From the NCBI GenBank assembly GCA_017408735.1, contig JAFQUB010000027.1:124001-188000 (forward strand): a stretch of 64,000 nucleotides of DNA, in the 5' to 3' direction. The stretch comes from Lachnospiraceae bacterium. GTDB taxonomy: Bacteria > Bacillota > Clostridia > Lachnospirales > Lachnospiraceae. Under the pieces are notes generated by a model. That model was given only the letters and a program-made list of their open reading frames with translations, searched no databases and was not told the DNA's origin. The translations under genes were made by a program, and so were the position numbers. Positions 9,437 through 18,003 of this stretch are shown in pieces. Numbering within the stretch: position 1 is the stretch's first letter; each line of letters opens with the position of its first letter.

Positions 9437-10189
9437 ATGAAATTAGTATCTTGGAATGTGAATGGCTTACGTGCATGTATTACAAAGGGATTTTTAGAGT
9501 TTTTTAAGGAGATAGATGCAGATATTTTTTGTTTGCAGGAAACAAAGTTGTCAGAAGGGCAGCTGGAGTTAGATTTACCGGGATATCATCAGTATTGGAA
9601 CTATGCAGAAAAGAAAGGATATTCGGGTACCGCAATTTTTACAAAGCAGGAGCCTGTGAATGTTACGTATGGTATTGGTATTGAGGAACATGACAAAGAG
9701 GGACGTGTAATTACCGCTGAGTTTGAAAACTTCTATTTTGTCACTGTGTATACCCCGAATTCCCAAAATGAACTGGCGCGTCTTCCGTATCGAATGAAAT
9801 GGGAAGATGATTTTTTAGCTTATGTAAAAGGCTTGGAGCAGAAGAAACCTGTGATTTACGCAGGGGATTTAAATGTAGCTCATAAGGAAATAGATTTAAA
9901 GAATCCAAAAACCAACCGTAAAAATGCAGGATTTACGGACGAAGAAAGAGCAAAGATGAGTCAGGCGATAGAAAATGGTTTTGTGGACAGCTTCCGCTAT
10001 TTTTATCCGGACCAGGAAGGGATTTACTCCTGGTGGTCTTACCGTTTTAAGGCAAGAGAGAAGAACGCAGGATGGCGTATTGATTATTTTATGGTATCAG
10101 AAAGCCTAAAGGAACGGATGAAGGATGCAAAGATTCATACGGAAATTATGGGGTCAGACCATTGTCCGATTGAGTTGGATTTATTATAG
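9437..10189 (+). CDS. xth: Exodeoxyribonuclease III / AP endonuclease (ExoIII family)
   Basis: Base-excision repair nuclease that cuts at abasic sites and removes 3' blocks, using a metal-bound EEP fold. Motifs: [12 protein letters not shown] at the N-terminus, LQETK (metal-binding Glu) near residue 35, VYTPNSQNE near 108, [14 protein letters not shown] near 144, WRIDYF near 216 and GSDHCPIEL at the C-terminus (catalytic Asp-His). Length 250 aa fits the family. I start at the ATG preceded by TTGGAGG; an in-frame upstream ATG at 9377 coincides with the -35 box of the promoter and cannot be translated from it. Confidence 0.94.
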   Translation: MKLVSWNVNGLRACITKGFLEFFKEIDADIFCLQETKLSEGQLELDLPGYHQYWNYAEKKGYSGTAIFTKQEPVNVTYGIGIEEHDKEGRVITAEFENFYFVTVYTPNSQNELARLPYRMKWEDDFLAYVKGLEQKKPVIYAGDLNVAHKEIDLKNPKTNRKNAGFTDEERAKMSQAIENGFVDSFRYFYPDQEGIYSWWSYRFKAREKNAGWRIDYFMVSESLKERMKDAKIHTEIMGSDHCPIELDLL

Positions 10190-10220
10190 TATGCAGACGG
10201 GGGAGTTTGAGAATAAATAT

Positions 10221-10259
10221 AAAAGCCGAAACCTCAATAAAAAGAAGGTTTCGGCTTTT
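10221..10259. terminator. Bidirectional terminator between xth and tRNA-Thr
   Basis: AAAAGCCGAAACCT (10221-10234) is the exact reverse complement of 10246-10259, giving a 14-bp stem with A-rich and T-rich flanks. It can serve the plus-strand xth and the minus-strand tRNA. Confidence 0.88.
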
Positions 10260-10266
10260 CAACCTA

Positions 10267-10339
10267 AGCTAGCAACGGGAATCGAACCCGTGACCTCTTC
10301 ACTACCAATGAAGTGCGCTACCGACTGTGCCATGCCAGC
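10267..10339 (-). tRNA. tRNA-Thr (GGT)
   Basis: On the minus strand the acceptor GCTGGCA pairs with TGCTAGC (one G-T pair), the T arm reads ACGGG-TTCGATT-CCCGT, and the anticodon stem CTTCA/TGAAG closes the loop TTGGTAG with anticodon GGT (bases 10304-10306 on the plus strand). It reads ACC/ACU threonine codons. The length is 73 nt with no encoded CCA. The only tRNA gene I find in the window, it stands alone between divergent and convergent neighbours. Confidence 0.95.
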
Positions 10340-10361
10340 GTGTCGTTACTCGACAAAGAGA

Positions 10362-10390
10362 AGTATAGCATATTACATATACAAATGCAA
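10362..10390 (-). promoter_or_regulatory. Promoter of tRNA-Thr
   Basis: On the minus strand TTGCAT (10385-10390) and TATACT (10362-10367) are 17 bases apart, and the -10 lies about 23 bases before the mature tRNA 5' end. Confidence 0.55.
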
Positions 10391-10417
10391 CAATTTATTT
10401 GAAAAAATTGCAAACGA

Positions 10418-10446
10418 TTGCAAATCCATGCATTTTACCGTATACT
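10418..10446 (+). promoter_or_regulatory. Promoter of the secreted LRR protein gene
   Basis: TTGCAA (10418-10423) and TATACT (10441-10446) with a 17-base spacer. It lies back to back with the tRNA-Thr promoter. Confidence 0.6.
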
Positions 10447-10485
10447 ATCCATAGAAAATAACACATTGGGGAGGAGTATAAGGAG

Positions 10486-11994
10486 ATGAAGATAAAAGGT
10501 AGGATTGCCATAAGTGCAGCTGTTTTTATGAGTTGTGTATCTGTGGGCGTAATGGAAGGGGTAACAGTAAAGGCAGATGGCAATGGAGTAGAGAACATTG
10601 CTATCGAAGAAAGGGTATTTCCGGATGAGAAATTTAGGGCTTATGTGGAAGAATATGTAGACTTGAATCAAAATAGACTTTTGGAAGAAAATGAAATAGA
10701 ATCCTGTGAAACCATGAATTTATATCAAAAAGAAATTCAAAGTCTGGAAGGAATACAGTTTTTTGTAAAATTAGAGAAGTTAAACTGCGGAAAAAATCAG
10801 TTGACACAGTTAGATTTAACCGGGTGTGAAGCACTGACCATCTTAGACTGTTCGAAAAATAAGATTAACAGCTTAAATATTCAGGATAATAAGGAATTAG
10901 AGGAGCTAAATTGCAGAGAGAATCGATTAGTGCAACTTGATTTACAGAAAAAACAGTCATTACAGTATTTGGATTGTAGTAATAATCAGTTGCAAGAATT
11001 GGATTTAACAGAGGTAACTGCATTAAAAGAAATTTACTGCGGGGAAAATAATATAGAAGTTCTTGATTTTTCGAAGACATCAAATATCACCAGTATTTGC
11101 TGTGGTGATAGTCAGATATCATCTTTGCAATTACAAGGTTGTGATAAACTGGAACTTTTAGAATGTGACAATGGAAAATTAGCTTCACTGGATGTTTCCG
11201 GTTGTGAATCACTGATGTTTTTGTCCTGTAATAATAATAAAATAACCGGAACACTGGATTTGAGCGGTTTTTCCAAGCTACAGACGGTAAATTGTAATAA
11301 CAATCAGATTTCAGAGATAAAATGTGATGATTGTGATGCTCTTACAGAGGTGTTCTGCGATACTAAAGTGGTAGTTACCGGGGTGGATAAACAATATATT
11401 TACAAAAATGAAGAAATTACATTGTCTGTTACACCAGAGCCAAGTAAAGCTTTAGATGCGACAAAGATGCCAACTTCAATACCAAACGCACAGAGTTACT
11501 CCATAAAGTATCAGATGCAGGGAGGAAAGAACAATGCAAAGAATCCGACAACTTATTCAGCCCAAGGAACGAAATTGTATGAGCCATCCCGTAAAGACTA
11601 CAGCTTTGAAGGCTGGTATTTAGACAATGATTTCAAGAATAAAGTCACTGAGATTTCAACGAATACCAAGGGAAATCTTACTTTGTATGCAAAATGGAGT
11701 AAGGTGAAGGTAGCTAAAGTCACATTGAAATCTGCAAAAAGAAGTGGTGCAAATAAAATAAAGGTGACGTTTAAAAAGGTTTCAAAGGCAAAAGGGTATG
11801 AAATTTCCTACGCACAAAATAAGAAATTTAAAAAGGCGAAAAAGCTTACTACTGGTAAAACCACATATACGATAAAGAAGCTGAAAAAAGGAAAAACGTA
11901 TTATGTGCGAGTACGGGCATATAAGTATGACAGCACAAAGAAAAAAGTGTATGGAAAGTACTCTAATACGAAAAAAGTTATCATTAAGAAATAA
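10486..11994 (+). CDS. Secreted leucine-rich-repeat protein with InlB-type repeat and C-terminal Fn3-like module
   Basis: Predicted exported surface or extracellular protein of 502 aa. A signal peptide covers residues 1-30. Residues about 70-290 are tandem LRRs of about 21 residues with the recurring pattern LDCSxNxLxxLDL, an internalin-like variant rich in Cys and Asn. Residues about 340-400 match a Listeria-Bacteroides (InlB B) repeat, including FEGWY and LTLYAKW. Residues about 405-502 are a Lys-rich fibronectin-III-like domain ending with KKGKTYYVRVRAY and a basic tail. There is no LPxTG motif or C-terminal membrane anchor. The same C-terminal module ends the secreted protein at 31082. 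Probably binds a host or matrix ligand; the ligand is unknown. Confidence 0.8.
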   Translation: MKIKGRIAISAAVFMSCVSVGVMEGVTVKADGNGVENIAIEERVFPDEKFRAYVEEYVDLNQNRLLEENEIESCETMNLYQKEIQSLEGIQFFVKLEKLNCGKNQLTQLDLTGCEALTILDCSKNKINSLNIQDNKELEELNCRENRLVQLDLQKKQSLQYLDCSNNQLQELDLTEVTALKEIYCGENNIEVLDFSKTSNITSICCGDSQISSLQLQGCDKLELLECDNGKLASLDVSGCESLMFLSCNNNKITGTLDLSGFSKLQTVNCNNNQISEIKCDDCDALTEVFCDTKVVVTGVDKQYIYKNEEITLSVTPEPSKALDATKMPTSIPNAQSYSIKYQMQGGKNNAKNPTTYSAQGTKLYEPSRKDYSFEGWYLDNDFKNKVTEISTNTKGNLTLYAKWSKVKVAKVTLKSAKRSGANKIKVTFKKVSKAKGYEISYAQNKKFKKAKKLTTGKTTYTIKKLKKGKTYYVRVRAYKYDSTKKKVYGKYSNTKKVIIKK

Positions 11995-12096
11995 AATGCA
12001 AAAGTAGATTGCAGAAATTTCGAAAAACGTGTATTTTTATATAAGATACTTGTGAAAATGGTTTTATGCCAATGGAAGTTAAGAAAGGAAAAATAT

Positions 12097-12639
12097 ATGA
12101 GAGTTGGAATGGGATATGATGTACACCGTCTGGTAGAAGACAGAGATTTGATTATTGGCGGTGTAAAAATAGATTATGAACTAGGCTTATTAGGACATTC
12201 TGATGCAGATGTGTTGTTGCATGCTATTATGGATGCTTTATTAGGAGCGGCAGCATTGGGTGATATCGGGAAACATTTTCCTGATACCGATGAAAAATAT
12301 AAAGGGATTTCCAGTATAAAATTGATGGAATATGTAAGAGAACTTTTGGAAGAAAAGCTTTATGTGATTGAAAATATCGATGCGACCATTATTGCCCAGA
12401 AGCCAAAGATGCTTCCACATATACCGCAGATGCGGGAAAATATTGCAAAAGCTTTAAAAATTGATATTAACAGAATCAATGTAAAAGCAACCACAGAAGA
12501 GGGTCTTGGATTTACCGGAGAAATGAAAGGGATTTCCTCTCAGGCCATATGTGCTTTGAATACCGTGGAAAATTATATGTATGATGATGTGATGCAGGAA
12601 AGAAGTTGCGGTGGTTGTCAGGGCTGTCAAAGAAATTAA
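12097..12639 (+). CDS. ispF: 2-C-methyl-D-erythritol 2,4-cyclodiphosphate synthase
   Basis: MEP-pathway enzyme that cyclises CDP-ME 2-phosphate to MEcPP for isoprenoid synthesis. Metal ligands are visible in GYDVHRL (Asp8, His10) and [11 protein letters not shown] (His about 42), followed by [11 protein letters not shown] and the C-terminal [11 protein letters not shown] signature near 130. The core is the usual 157 or so residues, but the protein continues to 180 aa with a tail ending [11 protein letters not shown], three Cys in CxxCxxC spacing that the enzyme does not need. I start at MRVGMGY, preceded by AGAAAGGA; an in-frame ATG 45 bp upstream lacks a ribosome site. The next gene follows after 3 bp. 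Confidence 0.95.
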   Translation: MRVGMGYDVHRLVEDRDLIIGGVKIDYELGLLGHSDADVLLHAIMDALLGAAALGDIGKHFPDTDEKYKGISSIKLMEYVRELLEEKLYVIENIDATIIAQKPKMLPHIPQMRENIAKALKIDINRINVKATTEEGLGFTGEMKGISSQAICALNTVENYMYDDVMQERSCGGCQGCQRN

Positions 12640-12642
12640 TTT

Positions 12643-13791
12643 ATGGAAAGAAAATTAATAGGCAAAGAGAAACAGCAAAGCAGAGGGCTGTGGGAAGAAA
12701 TTTTTGTGGAAGACACAAAAGAATTTCTTGATTATTATTATGTTGAAAAAATAAAAGATAATGAAATATGGGGCAGCTTTCAGGGAGAAATGCTGGTAGC
12801 CATGCTTCATTTAAATCCATATAAATTGTGTATGGGGGATTCTGAAATTGTGTCAAACTATATTGTAGCCGTGGCAACGAAAGAGGAGTACAGGCATCAG
12901 GGAAGAATGGCAAGGCTTTTGTATCAAGCCTTGCGAAAAGCCAGAGAAATAAGAACCCCCTTTGTTTTTTTGATGCCGGCAAAAGAAGCAATTTATCGTT
13001 CGTTTGATTTTGTAACAGTATATGAACGGAAGGATTATCGGTTAACGCGGGAAGTGTTGGAAAAATCCACAGATGGCATGCAGAATATGATGGGAGTTTC
13101 TTCCATATATATAGAAGAAATTACAGAAGCTACTCCGGAAAAGGAAAGAATTTCTACAATAAAAGAACTGATAAAATATTCACAAAGTCAATTGCAGAAG
13201 AGATATCAGTTATTTGCAAAAAGGGATGAACAGTATTATACATGCCTTATAAAAGAACAGAGCAGTCAGCAGGGAGGTATTTTGATTGCAAGATATTCTG
13301 ATACAGGCGAAATTTGTGGCTATTGCTTTGTGGCGGAGGAAGAAGAAGTGCAGTTGCGGGAACTGGTATGCGATGCAAATAAGGAGATAGAAATTCTAAA
13401 AGCGATTTGGGAAACTTGTGGAAGGCCTAAAGATTTAAAGCTGTTTGGTGGAGAATTTTCAGAGAAAGGTTTGCCAGTAGATAAGATTTTTCCGTGTATT
13501 ATGGTAAGAGTTACAGATTTTAGTAGTTTGGCAGAACTAATTCCATTGAAAACAAAAGAAAAACTGTGGATAGAAAGTCATCCCATTATAGAAATTGTGG
13601 ATTTATTTTTCAAAGAAAATCAGGGGAAATATAGATTGACAGTGCAGAAGCGGGGAAATGATTTCTTTGCTAAGGCAGAAAAGGTACAGAATTCAAAAGA
13701 AGTGCAGCAGGATATTACGGTATTTACCATAGAAGAAATCACAAGAAAATCTTTCCAAAACTTAAAAATTTTCTTAAATGAGATAGTTTGA
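12643..13791 (+). CDS. GNAT acetyltransferase, Eis-like architecture
   Basis: Predicted N-acetyltransferase of 382 aa. The N-terminal GNAT domain has VATKEEYRHQGRMARLLY (residues about 86-103), where R/QxxGxxA binds the acetyl-CoA pyrophosphate, then a second, degenerate GNAT region, and a C-terminal SCP2-like region (about 280-382, LWIESHPIIEIVDLFF onward). This tripartite layout and length fit the Eis family, whose members acetylate amines such as aminoglycosides or protein lysines; the substrate here cannot be told. It starts 3 bp after ispF with no clear ribosome site, suggesting translational coupling. Confidence 0.7.
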   Translation: MERKLIGKEKQQSRGLWEEIFVEDTKEFLDYYYVEKIKDNEIWGSFQGEMLVAMLHLNPYKLCMGDSEIVSNYIVAVATKEEYRHQGRMARLLYQALRKAREIRTPFVFLMPAKEAIYRSFDFVTVYERKDYRLTREVLEKSTDGMQNMMGVSSIYIEEITEATPEKERISTIKELIKYSQSQLQKRYQLFAKRDEQYYTCLIKEQSSQQGGILIARYSDTGEICGYCFVAEEEEVQLRELVCDANKEIEILKAIWETCGRPKDLKLFGGEFSEKGLPVDKIFPCIMVRVTDFSSLAELIPLKTKEKLWIESHPIIEIVDLFFKENQGKYRLTVQKRGNDFFAKAEKVQNSKEVQQDITVFTIEEITRKSFQNLKIFLNEIV

Positions 13792-13793
13792 TA

Positions 13794-13822
13794 TTGACAA
13801 AAGTTTAATTTTTGCATAGACT
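13794..13822 (+). promoter_or_regulatory. Promoter of the Cys T-box leader
   Basis: TTGACA (13794-13799) and TAGACT (13817-13822) with a 17-base spacer, directly after the acetyltransferase stop codon. Confidence 0.6.
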
Positions 13823-13828
13823 AAAGTA

Positions 13829-14083
13829 GGCAACTAAAGAGAGTAAAAGTGTTGAACGGTAAGAGTATTTATCAAGAGTGCATCAGAGAGGAAATGTCAT
13901 GGGCTGAAAGCATTTCCGGCAGGAGAGATAAAGAAGTGCGACCGGGAGCTGTTTTAATGAAGGCGTAAGCTGTTAGTTAAGAACGTATGCACACGTTACG
14001 TGTTGAAAGGTGGAGGAGTAATCCTCTAATAGAGTGGAACCGCGGATAAATTCGTCTCTAAACAGAGATGACTGTCTGCGGTT
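13829..14083 (+). promoter_or_regulatory. T-box riboswitch, Cys specifier
   Basis: Leader with a stem I AGAGAG element near 13840, a T-box (AGAGTGGAACCGCGG at 14031-14045) and a terminator just after it. The likely specifier is TGC at 13937-13939 in GAAGTGCGACC, that is Cys, matching the downstream cysE and cysS. Low charged tRNA-Cys would allow readthrough into cysteine synthesis and charging genes. Confidence 0.9.
14037..14083 (+). terminator. Cys T-box terminator
   Basis: AACCGCGGA (about 14038-14046) can pair with TCTGCGGTT ahead of a T6 run, enclosing an inner TCTCT/AGAGA hairpin. The 5' arm overlaps the T-box, so the two structures exclude each other. Confidence 0.75.
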
Positions 14084-14121
14084 TTTTGTGTAGAAAGACC
14101 TTGAAATAGGAAGTGATATAG

Positions 14122-14790
14122 ATGAGAATTATTAGAAGGATTAAAGAAGAAATTCAAGTAATCAAGGAACGGGATCCGGCTCTTCATTCCAATATGGAAG
14201 TACTGCTGTACCCAAGCTTTAAAGTGATGCTGCACTATCGCCTTGCTCATAAGCTTTATTTAAGAAAGCATTATTTCTGGGCAAGATGGGTGTCACAGCG
14301 GGCAGTACGAAAAACAGGAATTGAGATACATCCAGGTGCAACCATCGGCAAAGGGTTATTTATTGACCATGGAAGTGGTGTGATTATTGGGGAAACTGCT
14401 ATTGTTGGAGACAATGTGACCTTATATCAGGGTGTTACTTTGGGCGGTACCGGTAAGGAAACCGGAAAACGCCATCCGACCATCGAAGATAACGTAATGA
14501 TAAGTGCAGGCGCTAAAATTATTGGCTCATTTACGGTGGGAGAAAATTCAAAAATTGGTGCCGGTTCTGTGGTTTTAAAGGAAGTTCCGCCAAATTCCAC
14601 AGTAGTAGGCGTACCGGGACATGTGGTGAAACAAAATAATGTATCTATTCCAAGATGCGATTTGAATCAGGTGGATTTACCGGATCCGGTTCAGGTAGAA
14701 ATTACAGAGCTGCGAAAAAACAATGACAGTCTTTGTAAACGTATCGTAGAATTAGAAGCAGAAATCAAACGCTTAGAAAAAGAAAAATAA
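14122..14790 (+). CDS. cysE: Serine O-acetyltransferase
   Basis: Makes O-acetylserine from serine and acetyl-CoA, the first step of cysteine synthesis. Short clostridial/Bacillus-type enzyme of 222 aa: N-terminal helices, then a left-handed beta helix of hexapeptide repeats from about residue 70 ([48 protein letters not shown]), with the catalytic His/Asp residues in the DHG segment. The C-terminus (180-222) is a charged coiled coil, longer than the minimum. GGAAGTGAT precedes the ATG. It is the first gene after the Cys T-box. Confidence 0.95.
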   Translation: MRIIRRIKEEIQVIKERDPALHSNMEVLLYPSFKVMLHYRLAHKLYLRKHYFWARWVSQRAVRKTGIEIHPGATIGKGLFIDHGSGVIIGETAIVGDNVTLYQGVTLGGTGKETGKRHPTIEDNVMISAGAKIIGSFTVGENSKIGAGSVVLKEVPPNSTVVGVPGHVVKQNNVSIPRCDLNQVDLPDPVQVEITELRKNNDSLCKRIVELEAEIKRLEKEK

Positions 14791-14801
14791 GGAGAGCGAA
14801 A

Positions 14802-16196
14802 ATGAAATTATACAATACCCTCAGCAAAAAGAAAGAAGAATTTGTACCAATCGAAGAAGGAAAAGTGAGAATGTATGTGTGCGGTCCTACGGTGTACAAT
14901 TACATTCATATCGGAAATGCAAGACCGATGATTGTATTTGACACCGTAAGACGCTATTTTGAATATAAGGGATACGAAGTAAATTATGTATCTAATTTTA
15001 CTGATGTGGATGATAAGATTATCAATAAATCCATAGAAGAAGGAATTTCAGCAAGCGAGGTATCTGAGCGTTATATCCAAGAATGCAAAAAAGATATGGC
15101 AGACTTAAATATTAAGCCGGCAACAAAGAATCCGAAAGCAACAGAAGAAATTGATGGTATGATTGTCATGATTGAAAACCTTATTGAAAAGGGGTATGCG
15201 TATGCAGTGGATGGTACAGTATATTTCCGTACCCGTAAATTTGATAGTTATGGTAAACTTTCCAAGAAAAATCTGGATGAGCTGGAAGCAGGAAAGCGTA
15301 TCGCCATTGAAGAACAGAAGGAAGATGCCATGGACTTTGTACTTTGGAAACCGAAAAAAGACGGAGAACCATACTGGGAATCTCCATGGGGACAGGGACG
15401 TCCGGGATGGCATATTGAATGTTCTGTAATGTCTAAAAAATATCTGGGAGAAACCATTGATATTCACGCAGGTGGAGAGGATTTGGTATTCCCACATCAT
15501 GAAAATGAAATTGCCCAGAGTGAAGCTGCCAACGGCAAGGAGTTTGCAAAATACTGGCTGCACAATGCATTTTTAAATATTAACAATAAGAAGATGTCAA
15601 AATCTCTGGGAAATTTCTTTACCGTTAGAGAAATCGGTGAAAAATATGACTTACAGATATTACGTTTCTTCATGTTAAGTGCCCATTACAGAAGCCCGTT
15701 AAATTTCAGTGCTGATTTGATGGAAAGTTCTAAAAACGGCTTAGAAAGAATTGTTACTTCTGCAGAGCGTTTGAAAAATCTGGCAGAAAAGGCAGAAGGA
15801 ACTTTAAAAGAGGAAGAAAAGAAGTTGTTAGAAGGTCAGAAAGAATTTGTGGCAAAATTTGAAGCAGCCATGGAAGATGACTTTAATACAGCAGACGCTA
15901 TTTCTGCTATTTTTGAATTTGTAAAATTTATCAATATTGAGGCAAAAGAAGACAGTTCTAAGGAATTAGTGGAAGCGTTCCAGAAAACGTTACATGAACT
16001 TTCTAATGTACTGGGGATTATTTTAGAGCAGAAGGAAGAAATTCTGGAGGAAGAAATTGAACAGCTGATTGCAGAACGTCAGGAAGCAAGAAAAGAAAAG
16101 AACTTTGCAAGAGCAGACGAAATCAGAGATATTTTACTGGAAAAAGGAATTATCTTAAAAGATACACGTGAGGGAGTTCAATGGAAAAGAGCTTAG
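14802..16196 (+). CDS. cysS: Cysteinyl-tRNA synthetase
   Basis: Class I synthetase charging tRNA-Cys. [16 protein letters not shown] near residue 27 holds the HIGH-type motif and a zinc-ligand Cys; further ligands lie in WHIECSVMS and the HHENE segment around 205-235; KMSKSLGN is near 265. The anticodon-binding C-terminal helices end at [24 protein letters not shown] sequence as usual. Length 464 aa is normal. GGAGAG precedes the ATG 11 bp after cysE. Its 3' end overlaps mrnC by 16 bp, a common arrangement in Firmicutes. Confidence 0.97.
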   Translation: MKLYNTLSKKKEEFVPIEEGKVRMYVCGPTVYNYIHIGNARPMIVFDTVRRYFEYKGYEVNYVSNFTDVDDKIINKSIEEGISASEVSERYIQECKKDMADLNIKPATKNPKATEEIDGMIVMIENLIEKGYAYAVDGTVYFRTRKFDSYGKLSKKNLDELEAGKRIAIEEQKEDAMDFVLWKPKKDGEPYWESPWGQGRPGWHIECSVMSKKYLGETIDIHAGGEDLVFPHHENEIAQSEAANGKEFAKYWLHNAFLNINNKKMSKSLGNFFTVREIGEKYDLQILRFFMLSAHYRSPLNFSADLMESSKNGLERIVTSAERLKNLAEKAEGTLKEEEKKLLEGQKEFVAKFEAAMEDDFNTADAISAIFEFVKFINIEAKEDSSKELVEAFQKTLHELSNVLGIILEQKEEILEEEIEQLIAERQEARKEKNFARADEIRDILLEKGIILKDTREGVQWKRA

Positions 16197-16615
16197 ATGA
16201 ATTATTAAAAGAAAACTTTCAGATGAAAGATGCCAGTGCCAAGAGCTATTCACCGCTGGTGCTTGCTTACATAGGAGATGGTATTTACGATTTGGTAATC
16301 CGCACGGTTGTGGTAAACAGAGGAAATACCCAGGCCAATAGGCTTCATAAGAAGACCAGCAGTCTGGTAAAGGCTGCTGCCCAGTCTGCCATGGTAGATG
16401 GATTGTTAGAAATTTTCACAGAAGAGGAAATGGCGGTGTACAAGCGGGGAAGAAATGCCAAGTCAGCGACTATGGCAAAGAATGCAACCATGAAAGATTA
16501 CCGTAAGGCTACGGGATTTGAAGCGTTGATGGGATATTTATATCTGGACAACCAGTGGGAGCGCATGGTCTATTTGATGAAAGAGGGATTGCAACGGGCG
16601 AAACTGCATTTATAG
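16181..16615 (+). CDS. mrnC: Mini-ribonuclease III
   Basis: Double-strand-specific RNase that trims 23S rRNA precursor ends; it is an RNase III catalytic domain without the dsRNA-binding domain. The [12 protein letters not shown] stretch (residues about 31-42) contains the acidic active-site residues, and EALMGYLYL near 112 the second signature. Length 144 aa fits. It overlaps cysS by 16 bp, so translation is likely coupled. In Firmicutes it typically sits between cysS and rlmB, as here. Confidence 0.93.
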   Translation: MEKSLDELLKENFQMKDASAKSYSPLVLAYIGDGIYDLVIRTVVVNRGNTQANRLHKKTSSLVKAAAQSAMVDGLLEIFTEEEMAVYKRGRNAKSATMAKNATMKDYRKATGFEALMGYLYLDNQWERMVYLMKEGLQRAKLHL

Positions 16616-16631
16616 GAAGGTGATATAGAAC

Positions 16632-17381
16632 ATGAGATATGAAGAATTTACTATTGAAGGAAGAAATGCCTGTATGGAAGCATTTCGTTCCGGAAAAACC
16701 ATAGACAAGCTGTTTATTTTAGATGGGTGCAAAGATGGACCGATTCTTTCCATTGTAAGAGAAGCAAAGAAAAAGGACACATTTATTCAGTATGTAAAAA
16801 AAGAGCGACTTGACCAGATGTCAGAAACCGGAAAGCATCAAGGGGTAATTGCCTATGCGGCAGCTTATGATTATGCTACGGTAGAGGACATTTTGGAAAA
16901 TGCAAAATCAAAAAATGAGCCACCGTTTATTTTCCTGCTAGACGGTATTGAAGACCCTCACAATTTAGGAGCTATTATTCGAACTGCTAATTTAGCAGGG
17001 GCTCATGGAGTAATTATTCCAAAGCACAGAGCGGTGGGACTTACTGCAACCGTTGCCAGAACCTCAGCAGGTGCATTAAACTACACACCGGTTGCAAAGG
17101 TTACAAACCTTGGAAAAACCATTGATGAGTTAAAAGAGCAAGGAATTTGGTTTGCCTGTGCTGATATGGGCGGTGAAGTGATGTATCGCACCAATTTAAC
17201 AGGACCAATGGGTCTGGTAATCGGAAACGAAGGAGAAGGGGTCAGCCGTCTGGTAAAAGAAAAATGTGATTATATTACCTCCATTCCGATGAAAGGAGAT
17301 ATTGACTCCTTAAATGCATCTGTGGCGGCGGGTGTACTTGCTTATGAAATTGTAAGACAGCGTTGGAATCAAAATAAATAG
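16632..17381 (+). CDS. rlmB: 23S rRNA (guanosine-2'-O-) methyltransferase, RlmB/TrmH (SPOUT) family
   Basis: SAM-dependent 2'-O-methylation of 23S rRNA (G2251 in E. coli numbering). Residues 1-80 form the small substrate-binding domain; the SPOUT knot domain follows with motif 1 DGIEDPHNLGAIIRTANLAG near 103, motif 2 VIGNEGEGVSRL near 197 and motif 3 SIPMKGDIDSLNASVAAG near 217. Length 249 aa is normal. An AGGAAGGTGAT site precedes the ATG. Confidence 0.94.
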   Translation: MRYEEFTIEGRNACMEAFRSGKTIDKLFILDGCKDGPILSIVREAKKKDTFIQYVKKERLDQMSETGKHQGVIAYAAAYDYATVEDILENAKSKNEPPFIFLLDGIEDPHNLGAIIRTANLAGAHGVIIPKHRAVGLTATVARTSAGALNYTPVAKVTNLGKTIDELKEQGIWFACADMGGEVMYRTNLTGPMGLVIGNEGEGVSRLVKEKCDYITSIPMKGDIDSLNASVAAGVLAYEIVRQRWNQNK

Positions 17382-17391
17382 AGGATGAGGC

Positions 17392-17991
17392 ATGGGGAGA
17401 ATAGAAAGAGAAGATGAGGAAATTATCCGGCGGATTCAGGCAGGAGAGCAGGAATTGACCGATGATATTATGGATAAATATAAGTATCTGGTCAAAAAGA
17501 AAGCAAAGGCATTGTATATTCTTGGTGGAGATAATGATGATTTAATTCAGGAAGGGATGATAGGTCTGTTTAAGGCGATTAGAGATTTCGATTGCGGACA
17601 AGACTACAGTTTTTATGCTTTTGCTGAAATTTGCATTGCAAGACAGATGTATTCAGCCATGAAAGCTGCCGGAAGACAGAAACATGTACCATTAAATACT
17701 TATATTTCTTTTCACACCATGATTGGCGGTGAGGGGGAAGAAGGAGAATTGATGGACGTGTTAAAATCCCTGGACAAAACACCGGAAGAACTGGTGATTC
17801 GAAGAGAGGATTTAGAACAGCTGGCAGAAGTTATTGAGCAAAAATTAAGTTTTATGGAAAAAGAAGTGCTGGATTTATATATTTCAGGGATTTCCTATAA
17901 AGAAATTGCAAAGATATTAGGAAAAAGTGAAAAATCCATTGATAATGCATTGCAAAGAATGAAAGGAAAACTTGCAGACACATTAAAATAA
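17392..17991 (+). CDS. sigH: Sporulation sigma factor SigH (RNA polymerase sigma-H)
   Basis: Alternative sigma factor for the transition to sporulation; it normally drives spoIIA and other early genes. Region 2 (GDNDDLIQEGMIGLFKAIRD, about 48-67) and the following aromatic-rich DNA-melting region are clear, and region 4 ends with an HTH (ISGISYKEIAKILGKSEKSI near 167). Length 199 aa is slightly below the Bacillus protein. It lies 10 bp after rlmB, the conserved cysS-mrnC-rlmB-sigH order, so part of its transcription could come from the Cys T-box promoter. No separate promoter was found in the gap. Confidence 0.93.
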   Translation: MGRIEREDEEIIRRIQAGEQELTDDIMDKYKYLVKKKAKALYILGGDNDDLIQEGMIGLFKAIRDFDCGQDYSFYAFAEICIARQMYSAMKAAGRQKHVPLNTYISFHTMIGGEGEEGELMDVLKSLDKTPEELVIRREDLEQLAEVIEQKLSFMEKEVLDLYISGISYKEIAKILGKSEKSIDNALQRMKGKLADTLK

Positions 17992-18003
17992 AAGGTGATT
18001 CAT

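Noticed and set aside
10486..11350. Periodic sequence similarity suggestive of a repeat array
   Set aside because: The period of about 63 bases is the LRR unit of the encoded protein.
15105..15563. A 152-aa open frame on the minus strand inside cysS
   Set aside because: It lies opposite a strongly conserved synthetase gene, has no ribosome site and no domain; it is a shadow of the real codon pattern.
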